Source: an uncultured Anaerotignum sp.
Lineage (GTDB): Bacteria; Bacillota; Clostridia; Lachnospirales; Anaerotignaceae
Length of the DNA: 64,000 bases
Assembly (NCBI GenBank): GCA_910578425.1
Contig: CAJTQX010000003.1
Coordinates: 1-64,000 of the forward strand
Direction: 5' to 3'
Part shown: one piece after another, positions 7,646 to 16,493 of the stretch
Layout: every line of letters begins with the position of its first letter
How positions within the stretch are numbered: position 1 is the stretch's first letter
Program-made: the position numbers and the translations under genes
Notes under the pieces: model-generated
Told to the model about the DNA's origin: nothing
The model's database searches: none
Seen by the model: the letters and a program-made list of their open reading frames with translations, nothing else

Positions 7646-8477
7646 GGGCGACTGGATGCTCCTGCTGGCGGCGGCAATCGGCGGCGGGGGCTTTATCAGC
7701 CTGAAATACCTGCTGGACTGGGGTTATTCTCCGTATCACATCATATTTGGACGGTTCCTTGTGGCGGTCTGCTGCATGGCTCTGGTATACTTCCGGCAGC
7801 TGCCGAAAATTACAAAACGGGAATGGAAAACAGGCGGCGTGCTGGGGGCGATGCTTGCGGCAATGTTCCTGCTGCTGACGATGGGACTGCAATATACTAC
7901 GCCGTCGGTCAACGCGTTTCTGTCGAATATTCCGGCAGTTATCGTGCCGTTCCTCTGCTGGGGCATTTTTCGCAAAAAACCCAGCCGGAACTGCTTTATT
8001 GCGGCAGGCATGACGGGCATGGGCGTAGCGATGCTTTCGCTGACGGCGGATTTCCGGATAGATTTGGGCGCGGCGTTATCGCTGGGTGCGGCGGTAGCGT
8101 TTTCTCTGCAAATGGCGTTTCTGGGAAACCTGACGGAGGACTGCGATGCGATCCATATCGCTTTGGCGGAGAATATAGCGGTATTGGCGATTGCGGCGGC
8201 CGTTGTTTTGCTGGCCGGACAGGCAATGCCGCCGTTGACGCTGCCCGCCGCGGGGAATTTCATATTCCTGGGGGCGTTCTGTACGGCGTTGTATTTTGTG
8301 TTGCAGTCTGTTGGGCAGAGGATTACGCCGCCGAGCAAAGCGGCGGTCATCATTACATCGGAATCCATATTCGCGGCAATCATATCGGCACTGGTTTATG
8401 GGGAACGGCTTTCAGCGCGCGGGCTCTGCGGGTGCGCGCTGATATTTCTGGCGATACTGCTGGCGGAACGGAAATGA
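7635..8477 (+). CDS. EamA/DMT-family membrane transporter
   Basis: A 280-residue protein with about ten hydrophobic helices in two EamA halves of the drug/metabolite transporter superfamily; substrate unknown. It begins MKTKGDWMLLLAAAIGGGGFISL, overlapping the 3' end of cinA by 11 bases, so it is probably translationally coupled. Halves: about 5-135 and 145-278. A palindromic repeat copy follows 12 bases beyond the stop. Confidence 0.88.
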   Translation: MKTKGDWMLLLAAAIGGGGFISLKYLLDWGYSPYHIIFGRFLVAVCCMALVYFRQLPKITKREWKTGGVLGAMLAAMFLLLTMGLQYTTPSVNAFLSNIPAVIVPFLCWGIFRKKPSRNCFIAAGMTGMGVAMLSLTADFRIDLGAALSLGAAVAFSLQMAFLGNLTEDCDAIHIALAENIAVLAIAAAVVLLAGQAMPPLTLPAAGNFIFLGAFCTALYFVLQSVGQRITPPSKAAVIITSESIFAAIISALVYGERLSARGLCGCALIFLAILLAERK

Positions 8478-8489
8478 GAAAAAAGATAT

Positions 8490-8566
8490 GGAGGGGCTCT
8501 GCCCCCTCCACCCCCGCAAGGGCATTCTGCCCTTGACCCTTTTGCAGCCGCATTTCATGCGGCTGG
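8490..8566 (-). repeat. Three-hairpin dispersed repeat, copy 1 (reverse orientation)
   Basis: Three adjacent palindromes: a GGGGCTCTGCCCC-type hairpin, GCAAGGGCA / TGCCCTTG, and CAGCCGCAT / ATGCGGCTG. It follows the EamA gene and faces copy 2 as an inverted pair. Confidence 0.75.
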
Positions 8567-8635
8567 GGGAAACTGTATATGATTTGGTACTTAACAAAGT
8601 TGAGGTAATGGAATTTATACAAAAGGTTTAATATC

Positions 8636-8715
8636 CGCAAAACGAAGTTTTGCGTAATAAAGTTTGGGGTCAAGACCTTTTCAAAGGGCTTGTAGGGTGT
8701 GGGACAAAGTCCCAC
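8636..8715 (+). repeat. Three-hairpin dispersed repeat, copy 2 (forward), upstream of recA
   Basis: CGCAAAACGAAGTTTTGCG hairpin, then the conserved AATAAAGTTTGGGGTCAAG segment, a CTTTTCAAAGGG region, and a TGGGACAAAGTCCCA hairpin ending 45 bases before the recA ATG. It will lie in the recA mRNA leader if transcription starts upstream. No obvious Firmicute SOS box was seen here. Confidence 0.75.
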
Positions 8716-8760
8716 GATTTTCAGAAAAACATAAATAAGTAAAAGAAAGGCGGCGGTACC

Positions 8761-10053
8761 ATGGCGGGGAAATCCGGCAAATCACAAAAATTTGAACCGA
8801 AATTTGAAGATAAGGAAAAGGCACTGGAAGCGGCATTAGGCTATATCGAAAAACAGTACGGCAAGGGCGCGGTTATGAAAATGGGCGACCAGAACGCGAA
8901 AATGAACGTGGAGGTTATCCCGACCGGCTCTTTGAGCCTGGATATCGCGCTGGGCGTAGGCGGTGTGCCAAAGGGCAGGATCATCGAAATCTATGGGCCG
9001 GAATCCTCCGGCAAGACAACAGTCGCGCTGCATATCGTTGCGGAGGTGCAGAAACGCAAGGGCATTGCGGGCTATATTGACGCGGAGCATGCGATGGACC
9101 CTACATATGCCAAAGCACTGGGCGTGGATATTGATAATCTGTATATTTCGCAGCCGGACGACGGCGAACAGGCATTGGAAATTGCGGAAACGATGGTCCG
9201 CAGCGGTGCGATTGACATTGTTGTGGTAGACTCTGTAGCGGCACTGGTGCCGCGCGCGGAGATTGAGGGCGAAATGGGCGATTCCCATATGGGTTTGCAG
9301 GCAAGGCTGATGAGTCAGGCTTTGCGGAAGCTGACGGGCATCGTGAAAAAATCCAACTGCACCGTTATTTTTATCAACCAGCTGCGCGAAAAAATCGGCG
9401 TGTCATTCGGCAATCCGGAAACGACAACAGGCGGGCGGGCACTGAAATTTTATGCCTCTGTGCGTATTGACATCCGCAAGGGTGACCCGCTGAAAACGGG
9501 GACGGATATTATCGGCAGCCGTGCGAAACTGAAGGTTGCAAAGAATAAAGTTGCGCCGCCCTTCAAGACGGCAGAGTTTGATATTGTGTACGGACAGGGA
9601 ATTTCTATGGAAGGCGATATTCTGGATCTGGCGGTGGAAGTGGATATTGTGAACAAGAGCGGCTCATGGTATGCATACAAGGAAACGCGCATAGGGCAGG
9701 GGCGTGAAAACGCAAAGCAGTTCCTGCGGGATAACCCTGAGATTTGCAAGGAGATAGATAACGCGGTGCGGGAGCACTATGGGCTGCCTTCGCCGGACGC
9801 AAAACCTGCTGAGGGAGCGGCGGAAGGCGCGGAAAAAGCGGAAGACGCGGAAGCGGCGAAGGAAACAGAAGGAACGGCGAAAAAAGGAAAGGCGAAGGGC
9901 AAAAAGGCCGCGGAAAAAGCAGAGCCTGCACCGGAGGAACCGGAAGAAAAAGCCGAGTCGGAAGAGGAGCCTGCTGAGGAACCGGAAGGACTGGAGGACG
10001 ACGATGCCGATGAGGACGAACCGGTTATTCTGGAAACAGAAATTGATTTCTAA
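8761..10053 (+). CDS. recA: Recombinase RecA with a long acidic/lysine-rich tail
   Basis: A 430-residue RecA, catalysing ATP-dependent strand exchange and LexA-type coprotease activation. Walker A GPESSGKTT at about 80-88, Walker B VVVDSVAALVP at about 158, and loop L2 near FINQLREKIGVSFG. The core ends near residue 345; the last 85 residues are low-complexity Glu/Lys/Ala/Pro, much longer than the usual short acidic tail (typical RecA about 340-360 aa). GAAAGGCGGCGG precedes the ATG. Confidence 0.97.
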   Translation: MAGKSGKSQKFEPKFEDKEKALEAALGYIEKQYGKGAVMKMGDQNAKMNVEVIPTGSLSLDIALGVGGVPKGRIIEIYGPESSGKTTVALHIVAEVQKRKGIAGYIDAEHAMDPTYAKALGVDIDNLYISQPDDGEQALEIAETMVRSGAIDIVVVDSVAALVPRAEIEGEMGDSHMGLQARLMSQALRKLTGIVKKSNCTVIFINQLREKIGVSFGNPETTTGGRALKFYASVRIDIRKGDPLKTGTDIIGSRAKLKVAKNKVAPPFKTAEFDIVYGQGISMEGDILDLAVEVDIVNKSGSWYAYKETRIGQGRENAKQFLRDNPEICKEIDNAVREHYGLPSPDAKPAEGAAEGAEKAEDAEAAKETEGTAKKGKAKGKKAAEKAEPAPEEPEEKAESEEEPAEEPEGLEDDDADEDEPVILETEIDF

Positions 10054-10100
10054 ATTTTGGGGACAGGATTATTCTGCTTCGCACTCCTGCGCAAATGGTG

Positions 10101-10129
10101 TTGATTCTTTTTCCCTTTTATGGTATCAT
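10101..10129 (+). promoter_or_regulatory. Promoter of the SCIFF/scfB operon
   Basis: TTGATT, 17 bp, TATCAT with a TGG extension before the -10, 54 bases upstream of the SCIFF start. Confidence 0.7.
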
Positions 10130-10182
10130 AAAGCAGATTGAGGTACTTTATCAAACAGAATATATGTCAGGAGGGAAAGAAT

Positions 10183-10329
10183 ATGACAAGAATCAAAACG
10201 ATTGCGACAAGGAATCTGAACCAGAGCGTACAGCATGGCGGCTGCGGCGAATGCCAGACATCCTGCCAGTCTGCATGCAAAACATCCTGCGGCGTGGCAA
10301 ACCAGCCCTGCGAAAATAAACAGGCATAA
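10183..10329 (+). CDS. scfA: SCIFF precursor peptide (six cysteines in forty-five residues)
   Basis: A 48-residue ribosomal peptide beginning MTRIKTIATRNLNQSV, with six cysteines packed into GGCGECQTSCQSACKTSC and a last NQPC, the hallmark of the SCIFF family found almost universally in Clostridia. The adjacent radical-SAM maturase forms thioether crosslinks from Cys to a backbone alpha-carbon in characterised homologues. AGGAGGG lies nine bases before the ATG. An upstream in-frame ATG at 10138 is rejected because it has no ribosome-binding site and lies only a few bases after the -10 box. The final function of the mature peptide is unknown. Confidence 0.95.
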   Translation: MTRIKTIATRNLNQSVQHGGCGECQTSCQSACKTSCGVANQPCENKQA

Positions 10330-10411
10330 GTCAAGCGGAAACAGAAGGGCTTGCGCATGTTCCATGCGGAGGCTCTTTTCTTATGATAAAAAGATAAAGG
10401 AGAATGGTACT

Positions 10412-11791
10412 ATGGTGCATCAATATCAACTGAACGGGTATTCCATCGTGCTGGATACATGCAGCGGCTCGATTCATTGTGTAGACGATGTGGCGTATGA
10501 TGTGATTGCCATGTATGAAAGCCATACGGCGGAGGAAATTACTGCCGCTATGCTGGAAAAATACGGCGGCAGGGAAGATGTAAACGAGGCGGAAATTCGG
10601 GAATGTATTGCCGACGTTGCCGCGCTGAAAGAGGCGGGGCAGCTTTTTACGCCGGATACCTTCGCACCGCTTGCGGCGGATTTCAAGAACAAAAGCAATG
10701 TGATAAAAGCTCTCTGTCTGCATGTCGCGCACACCTGCAATCTGAACTGCTCCTACTGCTTCGCCAGTCAGGGGGAATATCAGGGGAAGCGCGCGCTGAT
10801 GTCCTTTGAGGTTGGGAAACAGGCGATTGACTTCCTGATTGCCCATTCCGGCAGCCGCAGAAATTTGGAGGTTGACTTTTTCGGCGGGGAGCCGCTGATG
10901 AACTGGGAGGTTGTGAAGCAGATCGTTGCCTACGCAAGGGAACAGGAAAAGATTCATAACAAAAATTTCCGGTTTACGCTGACAACGAACGGCATTCTGA
11001 TTGACGATGAAGTGATAGAGTTTTCCAACCGCGAGATGGATAATGTTGTGCTGAGTCTGGACGGGCGGAAGGAAGTACACGACCATCTGCGGAAAGATTA
11101 TGCAGGGGCGGGGAGCTATGACCGGATTGTGCCGAAATTCCAGAAACTTGCGGCGGCGCGTGGAGATAAAAGCTATTACATTCGCGGTACATATACCCAC
11201 AACAATACGGATTTTACAAACGATATTTTCCACATGGCAGACCTGGGCTTTACAGAGCTGAGTATGGAGCCTGTGGTCTGCGCGCCGGATGACCCTTACG
11301 CGCTGACGGAGGCGGATTTGCCCGTATTGTATGAGCAGTACGAAATACTGGCAAAGGAAATGCTGAAACGCAAGCGGGAAGGACGTCCGTTCACGTTTTA
11401 CCACTATATGCTTGATCTGACGAACGGACCCTGTGTATACAAGCGCATTTCCGGCTGCGGCTCCGGTACGGAATATATGGCGGTAACGCCCTGGGGGGAG
11501 CTGTTCCCCTGCCACCAGTTTGTGGGAGATGAAGCGTACAGCCTTGGGAACATCTGGGACGGTGTGAAAAATGAGGCGGTGCAGGAGGAATTTCGTTCCT
11601 GCAATGCCTACGCCAGAGAGGAGTGTAAGGACTGCTGGGCGAAATTGTACTGCTCCGGTGGGTGCGCTGCGAATGCTTATCATGCTTCGGGCAGCATTCG
11701 GGGCGTATATGAATATGGCTGCGAGCTGTTCAGAAAACGCATGGAATGTGCCATCATGCTGAAAATTGCAGAAAGCGAGGAAGGGCTTTGA
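10412..11791 (+). CDS. scfB: SCIFF radical-SAM/SPASM maturase (thioether synthase)
   Basis: A 459-residue enzyme. Residues 1-90 are a RiPP-recognition-like region; the radical SAM cluster motif TCNLNCSYC gives C109, C113 and C116. The C-terminal SPASM/twitch region is rich in Cys (CGSG, FPCHQF, CNAYAREECKDCWAKLYCSGGC), for two auxiliary [4Fe-4S] clusters. It introduces thioether crosslinks in the SCIFF peptide encoded 82 bases upstream. Start at ATG after AAAGGAG; a longer in-frame extension back to 10235 overlaps scfA and is not used. Its stop overlaps the TTG start of the next gene. Confidence 0.95.
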   Translation: MVHQYQLNGYSIVLDTCSGSIHCVDDVAYDVIAMYESHTAEEITAAMLEKYGGREDVNEAEIRECIADVAALKEAGQLFTPDTFAPLAADFKNKSNVIKALCLHVAHTCNLNCSYCFASQGEYQGKRALMSFEVGKQAIDFLIAHSGSRRNLEVDFFGGEPLMNWEVVKQIVAYAREQEKIHNKNFRFTLTTNGILIDDEVIEFSNREMDNVVLSLDGRKEVHDHLRKDYAGAGSYDRIVPKFQKLAAARGDKSYYIRGTYTHNNTDFTNDIFHMADLGFTELSMEPVVCAPDDPYALTEADLPVLYEQYEILAKEMLKRKREGRPFTFYHYMLDLTNGPCVYKRISGCGSGTEYMAVTPWGELFPCHQFVGDEAYSLGNIWDGVKNEAVQEEFRSCNAYAREECKDCWAKLYCSGGCAANAYHASGSIRGVYEYGCELFRKRMECAIMLKIAESEEGL

Positions 11792-13146
11792 GCAGGATAA
11801 GCACGCCAATCTGCGATTTTGTGCGGGCATACGGAAAAAGGGATTTCGCAAGGCTGCATATGCCGGGGCATAAGGGCATGGCCTTTTTGGGCTGTGAAGC
11901 ATTGGATATTACGGAAATTGCGGGGGCGGATGAGCTTTACCAGCCGGACGGCGTGATTGCGGAGAGTGAAGAAAACGCGCGGCGGTTGTTCGGAGCAGGG
12001 AAAACGGTTTACGGAACGGAAGGATCTTCGCAGTGCATTCGGGCCATGCTGTTCCTTGCATTGCAGTCGGCAAAGGCAAAAAAAACGGGCGGACGCCCTG
12101 TTGTTCTGGCTGGACGGAACGCGCACAAAGCCTTTCATTATGCCTGCGCGCTGCTGGATTTAGATGTGGAATGGCTTATGCCGGAGCGGGAAAGCCTGCT
12201 CTGTACCTGCCCTATTACACCGGAGCAGGTGGAAAAAAGGCTTGCGGGGCTGACGGAAAAACCGATTGCAGTTTATATTACCGCGCCGGATTATCTGGGT
12301 TATCGTCCGGAAATCCGCAGACTGGCGGAGGCTTGCAGGGCGGCCGACGTGCCGCTTTTGGCAGACAACGCACATGGCGCGTACCTGAAATTTTTGAATC
12401 CCTCGGAACATCCCATTGACCTCGGCGCGGCAATGACCTGTGATTCCGCGCATAAGACTCTGCCTGTGCTGACAGGCGGGGCATATTTGCAGCTTTCGGC
12501 GGAATGGGCGGAACGGCTGGGCGGCGAAGCAAAAAAAGCTATGGAGCTTTTCGGTTCGACCAGCCCGTCTTATTTGATTTTGCAGTCGCTGGATTTTTTC
12601 AACCGCCATGCGGCGGAGGGATATCCGCAGAAATTGGCGGAAACTGTAAAAACGCTGGAACATTTGCGGGAAACATTGCGTCAAAGGGGTTGGGAAGTTT
12701 TGGAAAGCGACCCTCTGCGCCTGACGTTTCTGGCGGCAGAAATGGGATATACTGGACGCGAAATTGCAAAACGGCTGCGGAACGGCGGCGTGGAATGTGA
12801 ATTTGCAGATGGGGAGGCTGTTGTGCTGATGGCGACGCCCGAAAACCGTCCGGAGGATTTCCGGCGGGTTTTGGACGCGCTGGATGGGATAGAGCCGCGC
12901 GCTGCATTGTTTTCGCTGCACGTGCCTGCCGCCCTGCCGGAACGGAAAATGACAATACGCCAGGCAGTTTTTGCCGAACGGGAAGAAATTCTCTGCGATG
13001 CGGCTGTGGGGCGGGTTTGCGCAATGCCATGCGTTTCCTGCCCGCCTGCTGTGCCGATAGTCGCGGGCGGCGAGGTGATTACAGAGGAAATGCTTCCATT
13101 GTTCCGCGCGTATGGCGTGGAGCGGGTGGATGTGGTAAAATTTTGA
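11788..13146 (+). CDS. PLP-dependent Orn/Lys/Arg decarboxylase-family enzyme
   Basis: A 452-residue fold-type I PLP enzyme of the Orn/Lys/Arg decarboxylase major-domain family. HMPGHKG near residue 27 and the DSAHKTLPVLTGGAYLQ segment near residue 217 contain the family signature and PLP lysine; ADNAHGAY supplies the PLP-pyridine Asp. The likely reaction is decarboxylation of a basic amino acid to a polyamine precursor, but close homologues (YaaO-like) have unproven substrates. Start is a TTG in AAGGGCTTTGAGC, overlapping the scfB stop by four bases, so the gene is cotranslated with scfB. A longer upstream frame lies within scfB and has no ribosome-binding site. Confidence 0.88.
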   Translation: MSRISTPICDFVRAYGKRDFARLHMPGHKGMAFLGCEALDITEIAGADELYQPDGVIAESEENARRLFGAGKTVYGTEGSSQCIRAMLFLALQSAKAKKTGGRPVVLAGRNAHKAFHYACALLDLDVEWLMPERESLLCTCPITPEQVEKRLAGLTEKPIAVYITAPDYLGYRPEIRRLAEACRAADVPLLADNAHGAYLKFLNPSEHPIDLGAAMTCDSAHKTLPVLTGGAYLQLSAEWAERLGGEAKKAMELFGSTSPSYLILQSLDFFNRHAAEGYPQKLAETVKTLEHLRETLRQRGWEVLESDPLRLTFLAAEMGYTGREIAKRLRNGGVECEFADGEAVVLMATPENRPEDFRRVLDALDGIEPRAALFSLHVPAALPERKMTIRQAVFAEREEILCDAAVGRVCAMPCVSCPPAVPIVAGGEVITEEMLPLFRAYGVERVDVVKF

Positions 13147-13213
13147 AATTATTTCGGAATTATTACAAATTTATTAAGAATGGGGCGAAAAAGGGAAATA
13201 TTTAGGATTTTGT

Positions 13214-13221
13214 GGTATCAT
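13214..13221 (+). promoter_or_regulatory. Extended -10 element before the phosphodiester glycosidase gene
   Basis: GGTATCAT preceded by TGT; no good -35. The start would be about 140 bases upstream of the coding region, with a hairpin repeat inside the leader. Confidence 0.4.
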
Positions 13222-13266
13222 AGTTGGGTATGAATTTGCTTAGGGAAATTTCACCGGACGTACAAA

Positions 13267-13336
13267 GTGCGGCTGGGAATAAAGTTTAGGGTCAGGCCCT
13301 TTCTAAAGGGCTTGCGGGGGTTGGGGCAGAGCCCCA
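13267..13336 (+). repeat. Three-hairpin dispersed repeat, copy 3 (forward)
   Basis: Contains AATAAAGTTTAGGGTCAGG, CCCTTTCTAAAGGGCTTG and the GGGGCAGAGCCCC hairpin; the first hairpin is degenerate. It ends 34 bases before the start of the glycosidase-like gene. Confidence 0.7.
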
Positions 13337-13369
13337 ATGCCCTGGCTTTCAGAAAAAGGAGAGGTGGAC

Positions 13370-15721
13370 ATGAAAGGAAATGGAATGAAGCGCGCGGCAG
13401 GTGCGGTTCTGGCGGCGGTAATGCTGCTTTCGCCGCTGGGCACAACAGTATTTGGCGCGCAGACATATTACGAGCAGAAAACGGCAAAAACGGTTACGCG
13501 CGGTGTGACATACGAACAGAACAGCCGTATGACGGACGTGGGGATACAGAATATCCACGTCCTGACGGTCGATTTGACGGAAAGTACGCTGGAATTCCGC
13601 GAGGTGGAAAGCACCAACGGCCTTGGCCTGAAAGAGACTGTAAAAAAACTGCTGACGGATAACGGCGCGCTGGCAGGCGTGAATTCTGATTTCTTCGGCC
13701 TGAGCGGCACACATTCCGCGGCGTTTGGCCCGATTGTGCGCAATGGCGATGTGATTTCCGCCGGAACCTCGCTGAACCATGACGAGGAGCAGTACGCGGC
13801 GTTTTTCCAGAATGAGGACGGCAATCCGTTTTTTGACTATTTCAAAATGACGGCGGTTTTTGCAAACAACCAAACCAGTTTTGAATTAGCTTCTATCAAT
13901 AAGGTGACTTCTATGGTCTACCCGATTTATTTCGACCGCCAGGCAGGCGCGAATACGGCGGAAATCGACCAGAGGTTTCCTGAACTGGTGAAATTTGTTG
14001 TGGAGGATGACGAAATCACATACATTTCCCAGAAGGGAGAGCTGACGGAGGTGCCGGAAGAGGGGTACCTGATTGTGATGAGCGGGGATTACCGGGATAA
14101 TACGGCGAATATGTTCCAGGTGGGCGACTATGTGGAGCTGCGCATCACTTCCTCTGTGGATTTGGACTATATTGAAACGGCATTCGGCGGCGGCGGCAAG
14201 CTGCTGGTAAACGGGCAGGAGGCTCCAGCGACAAAAATTGTTGCGGCGGGCAGACAGCCCAGAACAGCGTTTGGCGTTTCGCAGGACGGACAGACAGCTA
14301 TTTTCATGGTTGTGGACGGCAGAGGCGACAGCGTTGGCGCGACCCATGCGGAAACAGCCGCGCTGATGCGCGAATACGGCGGCTATAACGCAATGCATCT
14401 GGACGGCGGCGGTTCCTCAACAATGGTGGTGCAGACTGTCGAGGATGCGGAGCCTGTGGTGAAGAATGAAGTTTCCGAAGGCTCGGAGCGTAAGGTTATC
14501 AACGCGGTAGGCATTTTCCAGAACGCGGAACGGGGCGAAGCGGAACGTATCGCCATCACGCCCGCGCTGAACAGAACGCTCCCCGGCAAGCCGGTGGATT
14601 ATGTGGTTTATGGTCTGGATGAATATGACAACAGGATAGAAATTCCGGCGGCGGAGGTGACGATGCAGGCAGTTGGCGTAGAGGGCGCATGGAGCGGCTA
14701 CACATTTACACCTTCCGCAAGCGGGACGTATGAAGTGACAGCGGAATACAACGGCATGACGGCGGCCCTGCCCGGAATGGTCTGCGGGAGAACGGCACGC
14801 CTGAAGCCTTCCAATGCGGATATCAAGCTGGACGGCGTTGGCGGGACGGCGAAAATTGCCATGACCGCGCTGGATGATGATGGATTCAGCTATTGGGTAT
14901 CCACAAGTACGGAATACACTGTTGCGGATGAAAGCATCGGCACGATGGCGGAAAATGTGTTTACGGCGAAAAACAATGGTTCTACCTATATTAAATGTGA
15001 AAAGGACGGTGCAACAGCGTATATCTCCGTAACGGTCGGCGATGGCGGAAAGGCGCAGAAGCCTGCGGATACCGTCCCCGCGGATATCCTGAACAAGCCC
15101 TTTGAATATGCGAACGATGGGGCGTACTATTTGAATATTGCCGGAAAAGTCGCGTATACAGGCAGTGAAACGATAGAGGAGAGCACATATAATAACGCGC
15201 GGAGCAGGGCGAAGGGCGTGATTGACGCAAAAGCGGAGGTTGCGGTTTACGGCGGGAAAAATGACATCCAGTCCGCAACGAAGCTGGACAGCCTGAGCTG
15301 GACGGGCGCGTACCGTTTCCTGAACCGCGGCGGCGTAAGCCTTGCGATGGTTACGGCGGCAAAGGGCGGCATTACGGCGACAGACCCCAGCCAATGGGCA
15401 AGGCTGACACAGGATATTGAAGCTGCCGGAAATGATACGATCATCATTGTGACGGATAAAACGCCTTCTGAATATTCCTCCGCGGCGGAAACGAATTATT
15501 TGCGGGCGATATTGGGGAAATACGCAGTGCAGGGCAAAAAGGTGTTTGTAGTGTCCTGTTATAATCAGGGCTATTGGAGTTCTGTCAAGGACGGCGTGCG
15601 CTATCTGAACCTCCCGAACCTCTGGAAGGCCGATGGTACGGTAAACGAGGATTTCCGTATGCTGCGGTTCCGGGTGAATGGTGCTGATGTGGCGTATGAT
15701 GTGGTGAAAGTGAACCAGTAA
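13370..15721 (+). CDS. Exported phosphodiester glycosidase (NAGPA)-domain protein
   Basis: A 783-residue exported protein. A signal peptide covers about residues 1-30 (AGAVLAAVMLLSPLGTTVFGA). About 100-385 is the phosphodiester glycosidase domain with the diagnostic LDGGGSSTMV near residue 343, related to the enzyme that uncovers mannose-6-phosphate and to bacterial proteins acting on surface glycans. About 390-570 looks like Ig-like repeats. About 575-783 resembles tail regions of exported metallophosphatase-type proteins, without visible metal ligands. GGAGAGGTGG precedes the ATG. Location ahead of cell-wall polymer genes suggests an envelope glycan substrate, an inference. Confidence 0.82.
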   Translation: MKGNGMKRAAGAVLAAVMLLSPLGTTVFGAQTYYEQKTAKTVTRGVTYEQNSRMTDVGIQNIHVLTVDLTESTLEFREVESTNGLGLKETVKKLLTDNGALAGVNSDFFGLSGTHSAAFGPIVRNGDVISAGTSLNHDEEQYAAFFQNEDGNPFFDYFKMTAVFANNQTSFELASINKVTSMVYPIYFDRQAGANTAEIDQRFPELVKFVVEDDEITYISQKGELTEVPEEGYLIVMSGDYRDNTANMFQVGDYVELRITSSVDLDYIETAFGGGGKLLVNGQEAPATKIVAAGRQPRTAFGVSQDGQTAIFMVVDGRGDSVGATHAETAALMREYGGYNAMHLDGGGSSTMVVQTVEDAEPVVKNEVSEGSERKVINAVGIFQNAERGEAERIAITPALNRTLPGKPVDYVVYGLDEYDNRIEIPAAEVTMQAVGVEGAWSGYTFTPSASGTYEVTAEYNGMTAALPGMVCGRTARLKPSNADIKLDGVGGTAKIAMTALDDDGFSYWVSTSTEYTVADESIGTMAENVFTAKNNGSTYIKCEKDGATAYISVTVGDGGKAQKPADTVPADILNKPFEYANDGAYYLNIAGKVAYTGSETIEESTYNNARSRAKGVIDAKAEVAVYGGKNDIQSATKLDSLSWTGAYRFLNRGGVSLAMVTAAKGGITATDPSQWARLTQDIEAAGNDTIIIVTDKTPSEYSSAAETNYLRAILGKYAVQGKKVFVVSCYNQGYWSSVKDGVRYLNLPNLWKADGTVNEDFRMLRFRVNGADVAYDVVKVNQ

Positions 15722-15772
15722 ACGTCTGAGAATATAGGCGGTTTTGCGGTGTGTGCATGGTGGGGGATGAAT

Positions 15773-16051
15773 ATGTGGATTCTTTTTGGTGTGCTGGCGA
15801 TTATAACGGCGTTTATGAACGTATCATGGACGGCGGAGGGGAAAGAAAGCAAACGGCTGATGTTTGCCAGCCTGTCGTTTACGGCTTTGACGCTGTGCAG
15901 CTTTTACCAGGGCGACGCCAACTGGGTGCTGAACAGGGACTGGGCTGCATTGGAAGATGTGACGCCGTTTGTGGCCAGACGCTTATGGGTATGCACGATT
16001 GCTTCGATTGCAATCAACAGCGTGTCCCTGCTTATAAAGCATGAGAAATGA
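15773..16051 (+). CDS. Small membrane protein of unknown function (92 aa)
   Basis: A predicted three-helix membrane protein: MWILFGVLAIITAFMNVSW, a central helix with FASLSFTALTLCSFY, and RRLWVCTIASIAINSVSLL at the end. No named family recognised. GGTGGGGG lies six bases before the chosen ATG; the ATG at 15767 and GTG at 15749 are in frame alternatives. It follows the glycosidase-like gene by 51 bases, in the same direction. Confidence 0.6.
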   Translation: MWILFGVLAIITAFMNVSWTAEGKESKRLMFASLSFTALTLCSFYQGDANWVLNRDWAALEDVTPFVARRLWVCTIASIAINSVSLLIKHEK

Positions 16052-16123
16052 ATCCCGGGTTTTGCAATACAGGAGTGTTTTCTGTAAGGACTGAAAATAA
16101 ATACCAAAAATTGCGCAGTTTTC

Positions 16124-16152
16124 TTGTAAAAATGGGAAGAATAAGGTAGTAT
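16124..16152 (+). promoter_or_regulatory. Promoter of the envelope gene cluster
   Basis: TTGTAA, 17 bp, TAGTAT. It gives a leader of about 335 bases before the MurJ fusion gene. Confidence 0.55.
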
Positions 16153-16186
16153 AGGATGGGTAGGGAGAAGGATTCCCTGCCCATTT

Positions 16187-16210
16187 CAGCGTGTCAAAAA
16201 AGGCTCAGGC
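16187..16210 (+). repeat. 24-bp exact repeat, copy 1
   Basis: Begins CAGCGTGTCAAAAAAGG. An exact inverted copy is at 58583-58606, 42 kb away, upstream of hemW. Confidence 0.8.
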
Positions 16211-16493
16211 TACGCCTTCAAGCCTTTTTTGAGGGACTTGCGGTATAAAGGGACTCATTCCAGCGGCTTTCTGAAAAATCGCAGAAAGCCTTGAAACTCG
16301 CCCTTTTCCTCGTGCGGAACCGCAAGCGGCGGCTTTCAGCCGGTTTGCGGAGCAAACTTCCGCAGGCAAAGCCCGCCCTGCGGATTCCAGTCAGGAAACG
16401 CTTCGTTTCCCGAACCTTTCCGCGGCGAGAAAGAAGGTTTTTTGACAGTCTGGGATGGGGAGGGTATAGAATAAAAAGATTTAGGAGCGGACT

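Larger units (their letters stand above)
16052..16493. other. Hairpin-rich leader/intergenic region before the MurJ fusion gene
   Basis: After a promoter at 16124-16152 the region carries a chain of palindromes: GGGTAGGGA / TCCCTGCCC near 16160-16183; GGCTTTCTG / CAGAAAGCC near 16265-16290; GTTTGCGGAGCAAAC at 16343-16357; GGAAACGCTTCGTTTCC at 16394-16410. One 24-base piece (16187-16210) recurs exactly, inverted, before hemW (58583-58606). No gene was found in this stretch. Confidence 0.6.

Noticed and set aside
10331..11902. 523-codon minus-strand frame
   Set aside because: Antisense to scfB; no ribosome-binding site or family features.
16052..16493. Riboswitch in the long leader of the MurJ fusion
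   Set aside because: Many hairpins but no recognised riboswitch core; the chain of simple palindromes fits intergenic repeats better.
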